Shown: positions 1 through 9,042, numbered from the stretch's first letter. The stretch: 64,000 nucleotides of DNA from CAZADH01 sp964483805 (GCA_964483805.1 CAZADH010000004.1:13850-77849); one strand, 5' to 3'. The notes: generated from the letters alone by a model not told the origin. Numbers and translations: made by a program.

Positions 1-437
1 TCATTGCCCGTTCCGGGCCGCTCAACGGCATGTTCCTGTCGCTCTCGGCCAGTGTTGCCAACCCATGGTTGGTCTTGATGGCTCCGGGGGTGGCCTTCCT
101 GGCGGTTCCGTATACGTTCAACGGGATCATGGCCGCGTCGTACGATCTGGCCTGGATGCAACTGATCATGGCGCAGGCGCCCGAAGAGAAGATATCGTCA
201 TTTGCCGGTATCTTCACGTTTCTCATGGGCGTGCGCGGCATTGTGGCCACGTTTCTCGCCAACCTCGCCATGCCCTATTGGGGTGCCCAGGTGTTTCTTA
301 TGGTTGGGGGCTGTTTCACCACAACCGGTCTGTTGATCGGCCTGGCCAGCCGACGTCGCTGGCTGCCGCCTCCGGTGCCGATCACCCCGGTGACGCCCCT
401 GGGCGGCGTCGAAGAGAGTCGGCCTGCCGCTGCCTGA
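1..437 (+). CDS. MFS permease, C-terminal part (5' end outside window)
   Basis: The reading frame is open from the first bases, so this is the 3' end of a longer gene. The visible ~145 residues hold about three hydrophobic helices and a short cytosolic loop containing RRRW, followed by a Pro/Val-rich tail. The helix pattern and the SSFAGIFTFLMGVRG segment resemble the last helices of major facilitator superfamily transporters. The substrate cannot be judged from this piece. An internal ATG at 30 lies inside the hydrophobic region and is unlikely to be the true start. The family call is moderate; the membrane location is clear. Confidence 0.6.
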   Translation, partial: IARSGPLNGMFLSLSASVANPWLVLMAPGVAFLAVPYTFNGIMAASYDLAWMQLIMAQAPEEKISSFAGIFTFLMGVRGIVATFLANLAMPYWGAQVFLMVGGCFTTTGLLIGLASRRRWLPPPVPITPVTPLGGVEESRPAAA

Positions 438-478
438 TCCCCTGCCGGCGCCGTGGTCCGCCGTCCGGAACGATACGC

Positions 479-509
479 TTGTGTACCGCTCGCCCACCCA
501 TGGTAGAAT
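479..509 (+). promoter_or_regulatory. candidate promoter for the 590 gene
   Basis: TTGTGT at 479-484 and TAGAAT at 504-509 are 19 bp apart, with a TGG just upstream of the -10. The long spacer makes this weak, but it is the best match in the gap and leaves about 75 nt of leader before the ATG at 590. Confidence 0.3.
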
Positions 510-589
510 GCCCGCATGGCTGGGGCGATCCGTTGATGTCCCGTCTTGTTCCAAGCGAAAACGAAACCTAATTCAGTATTGGAGGCATC

Positions 590-1567
590 ATGAGTCTGCG
601 TTTGCGTTCCACTGCCCTGTCGGTTGCTTTGGCCCTGTTCGTTCTGCCCGCTGTCTGGGGTCTGCCCGTGCAGACGATTCCCGAGGGTGTCGATGTCGTG
701 GCGATCATCAACAACCAATTTGGCACCTTGATTCAAGAGGGTATCAACACCTGCCCGATGGTGCCGCCCCCGGTCAAAGACCAGTTCAACAACATGACCA
801 AGGCGTTCTCGTTCAATCCGCTCACCGATCTCAACAGCGTCCAGATCATGGGCAACATCAACGAGAAGAGCGTCGCTATTGTGGCCCAGGGCAAGTTCGA
901 TTGCGAGAAGCTCATGGCGCAGCTCAAGGTCATGGGTGAGAAAGAAATGACCGCCACCAAGATCGGCACCCTCGATGCCGTTCAGACCAAAGACGGCAAG
1001 GCCGCCATCTGCTTCGTCGACGCCGGCACGGCCATTGCGGGCAAACCCGATCTGGTCAAGGCCTACGTCGAAGCGGCCGCCGCGAAGAAGACCAACCCGG
1101 CCTTCGCTTCGCTGCTGGCCAAGGTCAACGAAAAAGCCTACGTGGTCTTCATGGCCGTGGGCGATGCGCTCGGCAAGAAACTCATTGCCAAAATGGAGCA
1201 GAAGCAGGCCCGGCGCCCGGTTCCTCCGGCCCAGGCCGCAATCCGTGACGCCATGATGAAGCACTTCTTCGGCGATGTCACCGGCAAGTGGCTGTTTGCC
1301 CAGCAGACCGATGACAAATTCGAGATGTACCTGGTCTATGACCGCCCCGAGAAGAAAGACTGCACCTACCACCTCGTCTCCGAGAACGACGATCCGAAGG
1401 CGCGCATTGACGCCTCGATCAAGGAGTTCCTCAAGGTGATCGCGACCCTGCCCGCGTTGCCGGCCAAAGACGACGGCAAGAACAAACCCGCGCCCAAAGA
1501 CGACGAGAAGGGCAAGAGCAAGAACGGGAAACAAGACAAGCAGGACGATAACGAAGACGACGAGTAA
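590..1567 (+). CDS. secreted hypothetical protein with acidic/lysine-rich tail
   Basis: 325 aa. GGAGGC lies a few bases before the ATG and supports this start. Residues 1-24 form a signal peptide (RLRSTALSVALALF, cleavage near AVWG), so the product is probably exported. There is no lipobox cysteine and no other membrane helix. The middle (about 30-290) is a soluble alpha/beta domain I cannot assign; it contains GKPDLVKAYVEAAAAKK. The last 35 residues are almost only K, D, E and N and are probably disordered. A terminator-like hairpin follows, so it seems to be a single-gene unit. Function unknown. Confidence 0.7.
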   Translation: MSLRLRSTALSVALALFVLPAVWGLPVQTIPEGVDVVAIINNQFGTLIQEGINTCPMVPPPVKDQFNNMTKAFSFNPLTDLNSVQIMGNINEKSVAIVAQGKFDCEKLMAQLKVMGEKEMTATKIGTLDAVQTKDGKAAICFVDAGTAIAGKPDLVKAYVEAAAAKKTNPAFASLLAKVNEKAYVVFMAVGDALGKKLIAKMEQKQARRPVPPAQAAIRDAMMKHFFGDVTGKWLFAQQTDDKFEMYLVYDRPEKKDCTYHLVSENDDPKARIDASIKEFLKVIATLPALPAKDDGKNKPAPKDDEKGKSKNGKQDKQDDNEDDE

Positions 1568-1619
1568 GCGATATTCCGTGGCGGGGCGCGCGCCCCACTG
1601 AGCGCACCCCGGTGCCCAG

Positions 1620-1664
1620 GCCCGATCGGTTCCAATGATTCCGGAGCCGGTCGGGCTTTCTCTT
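1620..1664 (+). terminator. Rho-independent terminator after the 590 gene
   Basis: GCCCGATCGG at 1620-1629 pairs with CCGGTCGGGC at 1647-1656 (one mismatch), and TTTCTCTT follows directly. Confidence 0.65.
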
Positions 1665-1685
1665 GGTCCCACTGTCATCTGCCCT

Positions 1686-1715
1686 TTGACGAGAGGGCCG
1701 TGAATTTCATAAAAT
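1686..1715 (+). promoter_or_regulatory. candidate sigma70-type promoter for the 1780 gene
   Basis: TTGACG at 1686-1691 and TAAAAT at 1710-1715, 18 bp apart. It lies just after the preceding terminator and about 65 nt before the ATG at 1780. Confidence 0.4.
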
Positions 1716-1779
1716 CGAGGTTACCTTATTGGATTTGCCATCGTTGACGTCCCGTGGTGACACACTCGAGGAGGGAACC

Positions 1780-3462
1780 ATGAAACAAACGCTCAATCTG
1801 CGCCGCCTGTCGCTGCTTATTGCTCTTGTATTTACGAGCAACATTCTTCTGGCCGAGGTCGTCCGCTCCGACTCGACGCCACGTGCGACCGATCCTACGG
1901 CCGTGCGGGGCGAAGTGGTGCGGTCCGATTCCACACCCCGGGTGACCACGCCTGCCGTGCAAGGCGAGGTGGTGCGCAGCGATTCGACCCCACGCGTGAC
2001 CACACCCGCGGTCCAGGGCGAAGTCGTGCGCTCCGATTCGACCCCGCGTGTAACTACGCCTGCCGTGCAAGGCGAAGTGGTGCGCAGCGACTCCACGCCC
2101 CGCATGACCACACCCGCGGTCCAGGGTGAAGTCGTGCGTTCCGATTCGACCCCACGCGCGACCACGCCGGCCGTCAAAGGCGAGGTGGTCCGCTCCGACT
2201 CGACCCCGCGCACCGCGGTGCCGCCGGCCGCACAACCGAAGGCGTTCGTTGGTGAGATCGCGGTCGGTGCGAGCCTGCTCATCGCCTACGGTCCGCAGAT
2301 TCTGGCGCTCGCCGCGACGATCACGACGTTGGCGGCCGGTGTGTCGCTGTTGGTGAATACGAGCAAGTCGAGCCTCGACCTGGTCAAATCGATCGGGGCC
2401 AAACTCAACCGCATGTTGCAGTTGCTGCTCGGGCCGCTGTCGGTCAGTTCCGGTGTGGCCAAAGAGGGTGTGAACGACCTGTCGGCCCACCTGCTCACCG
2501 TGGCCAAATTCGTCAGCAACAGCGTGTCCATGCCGGTGCCCGACTTGCAGAACGAGGTGAAGAACTCGATCGGCATGTCGCGTGACATACAAGGTATTGC
2601 TGAAAAAGGCCTGGCGATGTCGCGTGATTTCAAAGGCCTGGCGGCCGGCACCAACGCCGATCTGAGCAAGATCATCGCCGGGGGCGAAGTGCAGGTCTAC
2701 CGGGATGGCGCCGGCCGCGTTGCCGGATTCTTCGAGGCTCAGGCCGACCGGCTCGATGGCACCTTCAACCAGACCCTGGCCCACGCCCGCCAGTCGACCA
2801 ACGCGCTGACGGGGCTCGAGGGGCGCATCAACGCCGCGGTGGCGGCAACCGGTCGACCGGCCGCCGAACTGACCCTGGGTGATATCGAGTTGTCGGCGGC
2901 CGAGGTCGGCAAGTCGCTCCTCGCCGCCCGCAAAGAGATGGTTGGCGCCAATCAGGAACTGCTTGCGGCCGACAAAGGCTCGGCCGGCATGCACAACGAG
3001 CTGCTGGCGCTGATGCAGGGCATCAAGGCCGATCTCGAGAACTTCGCCGCCGGCCAGGGCATCAAAGGCGACGATCTGCAGCGGGCCATGAAAGAAGCGG
3101 CCGCCAAGGCCCAGGCTCCGGCCGGGTTGCGCGGTACCGCCGAGTTGAAGGCCGCCAACGCCGACGAAACCGCGAAACGTCTGGCCGAACAGATCAACCT
3201 GTTCACCGACGATCTGACCCGATTGGGGCAAAAGTGCGACTTCAGCATCCAGAAGCTGTCGGGCAAAGACAGTGACAAAAAAGTCGCTCCCAAAGCAAAT
3301 GCCGACAAACTCGAAGGCCTCTATCTGAAGAAGAGCCAAGCTTACAAGAACTACATTCGTGTGCTGACGACCAGCCCCGACAAAGTGTCGGCGGTCGCCG
3401 AGGCGAAGGCCGCGTTCGAGGAAGCCGAGTCGGCCTACCAGAACGCTGCCGCCCAGAACTGA
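1780..3462 (+). CDS. exported coiled-coil protein with seven 18-residue N-terminal repeats
   Basis: 560 aa from the ATG at 1780, chosen because GAGGAGGG sits just upstream; an in-frame TTG at 1729 has no such site. A signal peptide ends near residue 25 (NILLA). Seven repeats starting EVVRSDSTPR follow (about residues 26-153). Next is one hydrophobic Ala/Leu stretch (ASLLIAYGPQILALAATITT) that may cross or sit in a membrane. From about residue 210 to the end the chain is polar, helical and rich in Ala, Lys and Glu, with heptad-like patterns. No catalytic motif is visible. The repeats may be a flexible spacer or an envelope-binding segment. A motif copy, CATAC-AAG-GTATT, lies in the coding region at 2586. 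Confidence 0.7.
   Translation: MKQTLNLRRLSLLIALVFTSNILLAEVVRSDSTPRATDPTAVRGEVVRSDSTPRVTTPAVQGEVVRSDSTPRVTTPAVQGEVVRSDSTPRVTTPAVQGEVVRSDSTPRMTTPAVQGEVVRSDSTPRATTPAVKGEVVRSDSTPRTAVPPAAQPKAFVGEIAVGASLLIAYGPQILALAATITTLAAGVSLLVNTSKSSLDLVKSIGAKLNRMLQLLLGPLSVSSGVAKEGVNDLSAHLLTVAKFVSNSVSMPVPDLQNEVKNSIGMSRDIQGIAEKGLAMSRDFKGLAAGTNADLSKIIAGGEVQVYRDGAGRVAGFFEAQADRLDGTFNQTLAHARQSTNALTGLEGRINAAVAATGRPAAELTLGDIELSAAEVGKSLLAARKEMVGANQELLAADKGSAGMHNELLALMQGIKADLENFAAGQGIKGDDLQRAMKEAAAKAQAPAGLRGTAELKAANADETAKRLAEQINLFTDDLTRLGQKCDFSIQKLSGKDSDKKVAPKANADKLEGLYLKKSQAYKNYIRVLTTSPDKVSAVAEAKAAFEEAESAYQNAAAQN
1855..2241 (+). repeat. in-frame tandem repeat, 54-bp unit, seven copies
   Basis: Units begin at 1855, 1912, 1966, 2020, 2074, 2128 and 2182. 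Each encodes EVVRSDSTPR plus a T/P/A/V/Q/G linker; the first unit has one extra codon. The protein sequence is nearly constant while synonymous bases differ between units. This suggests selection for the peptide rather than a very recent expansion. Confidence 0.9.
2586..2598. promoter_or_regulatory. palindromic motif copy CATAC-AAG-GTATT (9/10)
   Basis: One of the recurrent AATAC-N3-GTATT palindromes, here inside the coding region of the repeat protein. It has one mismatch in the arms. Confidence 0.45.
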
Positions 3463-3500
3463 ACGCAGGATGGCGTGACCGGCCCGGTCACGCCCCCGTC

Positions 3501-3538
3501 GCAACCGGCGTCGCCCCGTCTGGGGCGGCGCCGGTTGC
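3501..3538 (+). terminator. strong GC hairpin after the 1780 gene
   Basis: GCAACCGGCG-TCGCCCC pairs with GGGGCGG-CGCCGGTTGC around the loop GTCT. No T-run follows, so it may stabilise or pause the transcript rather than act as an intrinsic terminator. Confidence 0.5.
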
Positions 3539-3630
3539 CTTCGCGGGCAAATCCTTCGTTCTCCCCGTTCTCCGCGGTTTGCGTGGGTGCTCGCCGCCGG
3601 CAGTCGGTGTACCGCATCGACTCGGAACCC

Positions 3631-3660
3631 TTGTGGGGAGGGCGCGATGATTGCTATAAT
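3631..3660 (+). promoter_or_regulatory. sigma70-type promoter with perfect -10
   Basis: TTGTGG at 3631-3636 and TATAAT at 3655-3660, 18 bp apart, with TGC just before the -10 (extended -10). The predicted start is about 45 nt before the ATG at 3713. Confidence 0.55.
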
Positions 3661-3712
3661 CAGACAAATCTGCATCACTGCGCGTTTCTGCGCATGGTTC
3701 ACGGAGGCTCCG

Positions 3713-6004
3713 ATGAGCAACAAGACGTTCTTCAACAGCCGATCGCGATTGGTCGTGGTGTTCGCGGTGCTGTTCCTGGGCGCGGTGTCCCTCGTGGGCG
3801 CAGCCGAGCGCAACAGTCGTGACGACGCGAGCGTGGCCCCGGTCGCGGCCGCCGCCGTGAACATCCAAGAGATGGCGCAGTTCAAGATCGTCGCGCCGGT
3901 CAATGGCACGACGCATTCGGTGCGCACCAAAGACTTCAACGGTAACTCGGTGCCGGTCTTGCGCGAGTTGCCCTCGAGCGATCCCCGTTTTCAGCAACTG
4001 AAGACCTACATCGAGAACGATTCGGGCCTGGAAAAGGTCATGGGGATGGCCTACCAGGCGCGGGTCGGCAAGACGCAGCAACTCCAGCAGCAACTGAGTC
4101 AGGGCACCCGCGACCCGGCACTCGTCAAATGGTTGCTCGCCGACACGCAGAAGCCCGTTTACCTCGAGATCGGTGATTCGGGCAATGTCTACCACGATCC
4201 GAAGGGTTTCGTGTTGGCGCAACGCAACGGGTCGACCGGCCAGGTTTCCTACCGCGACAACTCTTACGCCAACCGGCTCGTCGTCCCGCCCAACAGCGAG
4301 GTTTTCAACGGCGGCATGAGCGACAGCGCCGCGGCCTCCGTGATCGCCCACGAGACCGGGCACATGATCATGGACCAGCTCTACGAGACACCCAACTACC
4401 CGCGTGGCACCTATTCCGGCCCGCATGCCAAGAACAGCATCACCGACCCGCAGTTTGCGCTGTCGGAGGGCTGGGCCGAAGCGATCGAGACCATCGCCAA
4501 CAAAGACCGGCTGTCGAATCCGACCTCGTGGCGCCTGAAGACCCAGAAAAACATCGTCGACAACAAATACGTCTTCAAGAACCAGGGCGTCATCGAAGGC
4601 GTTAGCGACGGCATTCTGAAGAATGGCACCGAGCAGCTTTCCACCGAGGGCGTCAACGCGACCCTGTTCTACAAGATGTTGCAGAACAACCGCATCCAGG
4701 CGCCGTTCGACAAAGTCGCCACGGTCTTCCAGGAAAGCAAACCGCAGAGTTACCTCGATTTCGTCAAAGCCTATGTGAACCGCTTCCCCGAAGACCGCAG
4801 CAATGTCATCAAGCAGTTTCTCGATACCACCAAGTACACGACCGTCGATCCGAGCGCGGCGTCCCGTTACAAAGCCGTGTTCGATGCCGAGCAGGCGTTG
4901 GCAGCCGCCCCCGCCGGCAGTGCCCAACGGGCACAGCTCGAAACCCGCGTCGAACAGATGCGCGCCGATTACGATGCGTGGCGCGAACAACTCTACAAAC
5001 AAGCCGTTGTTGATGGCCGCGTTGATAGTGCGGTCGGCAGTCGGCAGGGTGGTGGTGCCGATCTCGACAAACAATACTCGTCGGTGAAGCGGGCCGAGAT
5101 CTTCGCCCGTGGGCAGAGCGCTCTGGTGCAAGGTTGGGACAACGCCAAAGCGTCGATCAAATCCAGCTTTTCGGTGAAGAACGTGGCCATGACCGCCGGC
5201 ATTTCGATCGGCGTGAACCTGGCTTCGCAGGTGCTGCGCGGCGACAAGGTCAACGTCAAGAGTGCCTTCCAGGCCATCGCTTCGGCCCAATTCGTCGGCA
5301 ACGTCGTCGGCTCCGGGATGGGCGCCGCCGCAGGCCATCTCGTCGCGCCGATCATCCAGGCGTTCGTGCCGATTCCGATCGTCGGAGCCATCGCCGGCAG
5401 CCTGATTCCAACCATGGCCTCGATTGCTGGCGGTCAGTTCGGCGGCAACCTCGGCGCCAAGATGAGTTTCAAAGAGGCGATCAAGGCGCTCGATCCGGTC
5501 GCGATCGCCGGGCAGGCCGTGGGTTCAACGGTCGGTGCCATGCTCGGTTCGATGATTCCGATTCCCTACGTCGGCACCGTGCTCGGCGGCATGATCGGCG
5601 GCATTCTCGGAGAGAAACTGTTCACGGGCATCGCGAAGCTGTTCGGCCGCGACAAGAAGAAACCTGCGTCCTCGTCGCCGGTGTCGTTGCCGGCGCTGCC
5701 TCCGGCACCCCTCGCGAGCATGCAGACGGCGCAGCCGGCGATCCAGTCGCCGCCCGCAACGCCGGCGCCGGTGGCGAACACCGACAGCGGTGCGGCCTCG
5801 GTGCGCCTGCCGTCCAGCCTCGATCGCATCCCGTATGCCAGCATGCATCCCAATCTGCGGGCGGTCAAAGACGAATACGAGAAAGCCTATCAAGATTATG
5901 TGCAGGCCCTGTCGGGTGGCAACCAGGTGGCGCAGAGCAAACTCAACGCTTTCGTGCAGGTGCGCGAACGGTACCGCCGGGCATTGGGTGCATACCTGAA
6001 GTAA
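3713..6004 (+). CDS. exported zinc-metallopeptidase-like protein with glycine-rich membrane segment
   Basis: 763 aa from the ATG at 3713, which has CGGAGG upstream; an earlier in-frame start at 3587 precedes the promoter and is rejected. A signal peptide covers about residues 1-31. HETGH at 213-217 is a zincin HExxH motif, and the SEGWAEA segment after it (E252, E256) is a plausible source of a third zinc ligand, as in gluzincins. From about residue 490 to 660 there are long Gly/Ala/Ile stretches with GxxxG spacing (GAIAGSLIPTMASIAGGQFG, GTVLGGMIGGILGEK) resembling glycine-zipper membrane segments. A Pro/Ala linker and a short helical C-terminus follow. A protease combined with a glycine-zipper region could be a toxin-like or envelope-acting enzyme; the substrate is unknown. 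Confidence 0.7.
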   Translation: MSNKTFFNSRSRLVVVFAVLFLGAVSLVGAAERNSRDDASVAPVAAAAVNIQEMAQFKIVAPVNGTTHSVRTKDFNGNSVPVLRELPSSDPRFQQLKTYIENDSGLEKVMGMAYQARVGKTQQLQQQLSQGTRDPALVKWLLADTQKPVYLEIGDSGNVYHDPKGFVLAQRNGSTGQVSYRDNSYANRLVVPPNSEVFNGGMSDSAAASVIAHETGHMIMDQLYETPNYPRGTYSGPHAKNSITDPQFALSEGWAEAIETIANKDRLSNPTSWRLKTQKNIVDNKYVFKNQGVIEGVSDGILKNGTEQLSTEGVNATLFYKMLQNNRIQAPFDKVATVFQESKPQSYLDFVKAYVNRFPEDRSNVIKQFLDTTKYTTVDPSAASRYKAVFDAEQALAAAPAGSAQRAQLETRVEQMRADYDAWREQLYKQAVVDGRVDSAVGSRQGGGADLDKQYSSVKRAEIFARGQSALVQGWDNAKASIKSSFSVKNVAMTAGISIGVNLASQVLRGDKVNVKSAFQAIASAQFVGNVVGSGMGAAAGHLVAPIIQAFVPIPIVGAIAGSLIPTMASIAGGQFGGNLGAKMSFKEAIKALDPVAIAGQAVGSTVGAMLGSMIPIPYVGTVLGGMIGGILGEKLFTGIAKLFGRDKKKPASSSPVSLPALPPAPLASMQTAQPAIQSPPATPAPVANTDSGAASVRLPSSLDRIPYASMHPNLRAVKDEYEKAYQDYVQALSGGNQVAQSKLNAFVQVRERYRRALGAYLK

Positions 6005-6057
6005 CCTGCGTGCATCGGGGTCGTGGCACCACCGAGGTGCCGCCCCCGCCGCGGTAC

Positions 6058-6094
6058 CGCGCCGGAGTCTTCGCCAGCAGGGCGAGCCGGCGCG
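6058..6094. terminator. bidirectional terminator-like hairpin between convergent genes
   Basis: CGCGCCGG at 6058-6065 pairs with CCGGCGCG at 6087-6094, with an inner TCGCC/GGCGA stem. On the plus strand GTGTTCTATTT follows. The hairpin separates the protease gene from the convergent acetyltransferase gene. Confidence 0.55.
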
Positions 6095-6099
6095 GTGTT

Positions 6100-6115
6100 C
6101 TATTTACAACGTATT
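6100..6115. promoter_or_regulatory. palindromic motif copy TTTAC-AAC-GTATT at a gene end
   Basis: The 13-mer is at 6103-6115 (8/10 arm matches). CTATT at 6100 and GTATT at 6111 are also 11 bp apart as a direct repeat. The site overlaps the stop codon of the minus-strand acetyltransferase gene. Confidence 0.5.
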
Positions 6116-6603
6116 GATTTGGGGGTTGCCCCGGCTCCTGTCAGGTTCTTGAGCACCTTCACGCCGTCTTCGCCGTCCGGGTAATACCGCGGCAGCGGGC
6201 CGATCTCGCGGTAGCCGTTGCGGGCAAACAGCGCTCGCGACGCTGCATTCGACTGGCGGATCTCGGCGTAGCTGTCGCGCATGCCGGCGGCGACGAAGAT
6301 CGCCTCCATGGCCAGCAGCAGTTGCGAGGCCGCGCCGCGGCCCTGGAGCTCCGGGGCGACGACGATGTTGTAGATGCGACCCGACGGGATCACAAACCGT
6401 CGCATCAACCCCAGCACATTGCCGAGGATCGTCTGGTCGGGTCCGCGGATGGCGAGACCCCGGCAGGTCGGTGAATGCAGGATGTGCCGCAGTTGGTACA
6501 TCTTGAAGACGTCGCAGGCGAGATAGCAACGTCGCTGCAGGTTCTGGATGGCGACCGCATCACCCGGGCGTGTCTCCTCGAGGCGCCAGGATTCAACCGC
6601 CAT
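6100..6603 (-). CDS. GNAT-family N-acetyltransferase (RimI-like)
   Basis: 167 aa, a normal length for one GNAT domain. The acetyl-CoA binding motif A is visible as VVAPELQGRGAASQLL (QxxGxA type), preceded by the beta strand IYNIVVAP. The C-terminal part ARNGYREIGPLPRYY matches the usual end of RimI-type enzymes (NGF/Y, then YY). RimI acetylates ribosomal protein S18, but many relatives act on other proteins or small molecules, so the substrate is open. It starts 36 bp after the large exported protein on the same strand and may share its transcript. Confidence 0.85.
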   Translation of the reverse strand: MAVESWRLEETRPGDAVAIQNLQRRCYLACDVFKMYQLRHILHSPTCRGLAIRGPDQTILGNVLGLMRRFVIPSGRIYNIVVAPELQGRGAASQLLLAMEAIFVAAGMRDSYAEIRQSNAASRALFARNGYREIGPLPRYYPDGEDGVKVLKNLTGAGATPKSIRCK

Positions 6604-6639
6604 ACATGGCCTTGCCGTGCCCGTTTGGCTCGTCGCGGT

Positions 6640-8886
6640 TCAGGGTTTGGGCGCGTGCATGCGCTGGAAGCGGATGGCGCTGCGCAGAGCATCCCCGCCC
6701 TCCTGTTGAGACAGGGTCGCGTCGTCGGGCAGCCCGTCGGGTGCCAGGCGGCCCTCGACCACGTCGCGGAGCAACAAATCGAGGCGGGCCGGCGGCAGCC
6801 GGCCTGTGCGCAGCAATTGCATCTCACCGGCGAGACTGCCGGAGTCGAGTGCGGGGTGGGTGCCCGGCGTCATGCCAATGACGGTCGGACCGATGCCGCG
6901 CGCCGACTGGGCCAGCATGGCCACGAGAGCCGGTTCGAGGTCGCTGTCGATGAACACGCGTCGATAGGCCACGACCCGCGCCGGTGTCGGCAAACCCAGC
7001 GGACCGACTGGCCATACATCGTATTTATCAGTGGTGGCGGCGGGGGCAGCGCGGGTGATCACCAGCGTATCGCTGCGGTCGACCCGGTGGATGAACCAAC
7101 GGTCGGCCGGCCAGATCACCTTCCTGCCGGTGGCGTCGACGATCGAGAAACGGTACCGCCCGTCGCCTCGCGATCGCGGCCAGAGCGCCTGCCAGCCGTC
7201 GGTGGTGCTGGTCTTGCAGGGCGACATTGGTACCGACCAGGCGGCACCGGTCGGTGCCGAAAGTGATGCGCCCACGAGGGTGACCGTCGCTTCGCCGTGC
7301 CAACCACCAGCCAATGCTGCCCGGGCGAAGAACACGGTGCGGTCATGGGCGGAACCCGGCATTGGTGGCTCGAAGCCACATTGGGCGTAGCGTTGGCTCG
7401 TTCCGGTTGGCGGTACGCCGCGGCGGGCGATGGCCGGTGACGCAAAACTGCGGTCTGCGATGCCGGTCGATGCTCGCATGCCTGCCCCGCCGTTAACCCC
7501 GTCGCGGTGCGCCGCCAGGATGGGTGCGGCTCGGTTGCGGCCCCCCCCGCTGATGACGATGCCGCCACCCACGACGACTGGCGGAGTCTGGTCGAGTTCG
7601 ACGATGAGTGGACTCGAGAGCGCGCTGACGTTGCCGGTGCGGTTCCCGCCGACATCCCAGGTGCCATCGGCCGCCAGCACCATCAGGAGATTTGCTCCGG
7701 TGACCAGTGGCACCGCATCGAAAGTGAAAGTGCCGTCGTTGCCGGCCGTTGTGGAAGCCAGCGGAATGCCACCGCGGGTGATGACCACGCGCACCGGAGT
7801 GCTGGTCGGGGCCGGATCGAGGGCGCCAACCCCCGTGACCTTGATCGTGGCCTGGTTCGTCGGCGTCTTGATCGAATTGAGGCTCGGAACCGCCGGTGGC
7901 GTTTGGTCGACGACCAGGGCCAGGGGGGCGCCAAACCCCGACATGTTGCCGAGTGAGTCAATACGTTGTGCAGTAATTGTATGCGTTCCGGCGCTGAGGT
8001 TGCTGAGGCCGACCGTCCAGGCTGTGGCCCCCGCGGCAACAGTTGCCGTGGCCTGCGCGACTCCGTCGACCGCCACGACGACCCGTTGTGCCGCGGCATC
8101 GATCGGCGTGGTTCCAGTGACGGTGACGCTGCTGGACCGGGTTGGCGATTGGGGGGTCGTGGTGTTGACCACCGGCGTGCCGGTGACCGTCGCGTTGACG
8201 TTGAACGCCGACTGACCGGTGCCCTGGTTGCGGGTGGCCACCGGTTCGGTGTCATCGACGCAGAGGGCGCGGATCGTGTACTGCCCGGACGGTGTGCCGG
8301 CCGGAACGGTCATGGTGTATTCGACCGAGTTGGTCGGGTACGCTGGCGTGCCGACCGGTGAAAACGACCAACCCGAACCCGGCATGATCTGGACGGTCGG
8401 GGCGACGGGCATGCGTTTGTTGCTCGACACGTTGAAGCGGACCCGGTTGAACCCTGCGTTGGGGGAGACCAGCGACCCCTCCGTGATGTTGACGGTCACG
8501 GTGGGGGCAGTCTTGTCGATGGTGATCTGGCGTGTCGCCATGACGTTGGTGGGCGTCGCGTTGACGACCGAGGTCTCGAGGATGTCGACGCTGAACTGGT
8601 GGGCCCCCTCCGCGAGCGTGGCGCCAACGATGTTGGCCGCGGCGGTTTGTTGGCTGGTGTTCAGGTTGCCGATGCCGTTCGCGCCACTCTTGAACGACGC
8701 TGCAAACGGCGGCGTGCCACCCGTCCAGTTGGCGGTCAAGGTGATGACGACGCCGGCATTGAAGGCCTTCGACGAGTCAGCAGGAGTGAATGTCAGTGTG
8801 GCGCTCGTCACGGCGGCTTGCCCCACGGCTGCGATCAGGACCGCCATGCACACCAGGGTACCGAGGATCAGTCGTCGTCGGGCCAT
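6640..8886 (-). CDS. large exported protein with Ig-like repeats
   Basis: 748 aa from the ATG at 8886, which follows AGGAGGTGGGCGGT; a GTG three codons upstream lies inside that ribosome binding site. The signal peptide is ARRRLILGTLVCMAVLIAAV. Residues about 25-470 contain several beta-rich modules of roughly 90 residues with TPP, VTGTTPIDAA and DQTPP joints, typical of bacterial Ig-like surface proteins. The C-terminal ~280 residues differ: a beta-rich part (KVIWPADRWFIHRVD) then a helical end. No anchor or sorting motif is evident. It is probably an adhesin or structural surface protein. A motif half-site (AATAC-GTT-GTGCA) is at 7960. Confidence 0.7.
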   Translation of the reverse strand: MARRRLILGTLVCMAVLIAAVGQAAVTSATLTFTPADSSKAFNAGVVITLTANWTGGTPPFAASFKSGANGIGNLNTSQQTAAANIVGATLAEGAHQFSVDILETSVVNATPTNVMATRQITIDKTAPTVTVNITEGSLVSPNAGFNRVRFNVSSNKRMPVAPTVQIMPGSGWSFSPVGTPAYPTNSVEYTMTVPAGTPSGQYTIRALCVDDTEPVATRNQGTGQSAFNVNATVTGTPVVNTTTPQSPTRSSSVTVTGTTPIDAAAQRVVVAVDGVAQATATVAAGATAWTVGLSNLSAGTHTITAQRIDSLGNMSGFGAPLALVVDQTPPAVPSLNSIKTPTNQATIKVTGVGALDPAPTSTPVRVVITRGGIPLASTTAGNDGTFTFDAVPLVTGANLLMVLAADGTWDVGGNRTGNVSALSSPLIVELDQTPPVVVGGGIVISGGGRNRAAPILAAHRDGVNGGAGMRASTGIADRSFASPAIARRGVPPTGTSQRYAQCGFEPPMPGSAHDRTVFFARAALAGGWHGEATVTLVGASLSAPTGAAWSVPMSPCKTSTTDGWQALWPRSRGDGRYRFSIVDATGRKVIWPADRWFIHRVDRSDTLVITRAAPAATTDKYDVWPVGPLGLPTPARVVAYRRVFIDSDLEPALVAMLAQSARGIGPTVIGMTPGTHPALDSGSLAGEMQLLRTGRLPPARLDLLLRDVVEGRLAPDGLPDDATLSQQEGGDALRSAIRFQRMHAPKP

Positions 8887-8988
8887 ACCGCCCACCTCCT
8901 GCCGGCAAAAGACGTAACTATCTCAAATATAACCGGCAGCCCCGGTTGCCGCCCGTACTTTTCGTCGGTTGGCCCGTAAAACGACAAA

Positions 8989-9013
8989 CACCCCGGGGGA
9001 CAAGCCCGGAGTG
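8989..9013 (-). terminator. terminator for the minus-strand 9043 gene
   Basis: CAC-C-CCGGG pairs with CCCGG-A-GTG (one mismatch) and, reading the minus strand, is followed by TTTGTCGTTTT. Confidence 0.55.
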
Positions 9014-9042
9014 CTGTCTTGGCGAGTCCGCGGGCCGCGGCC

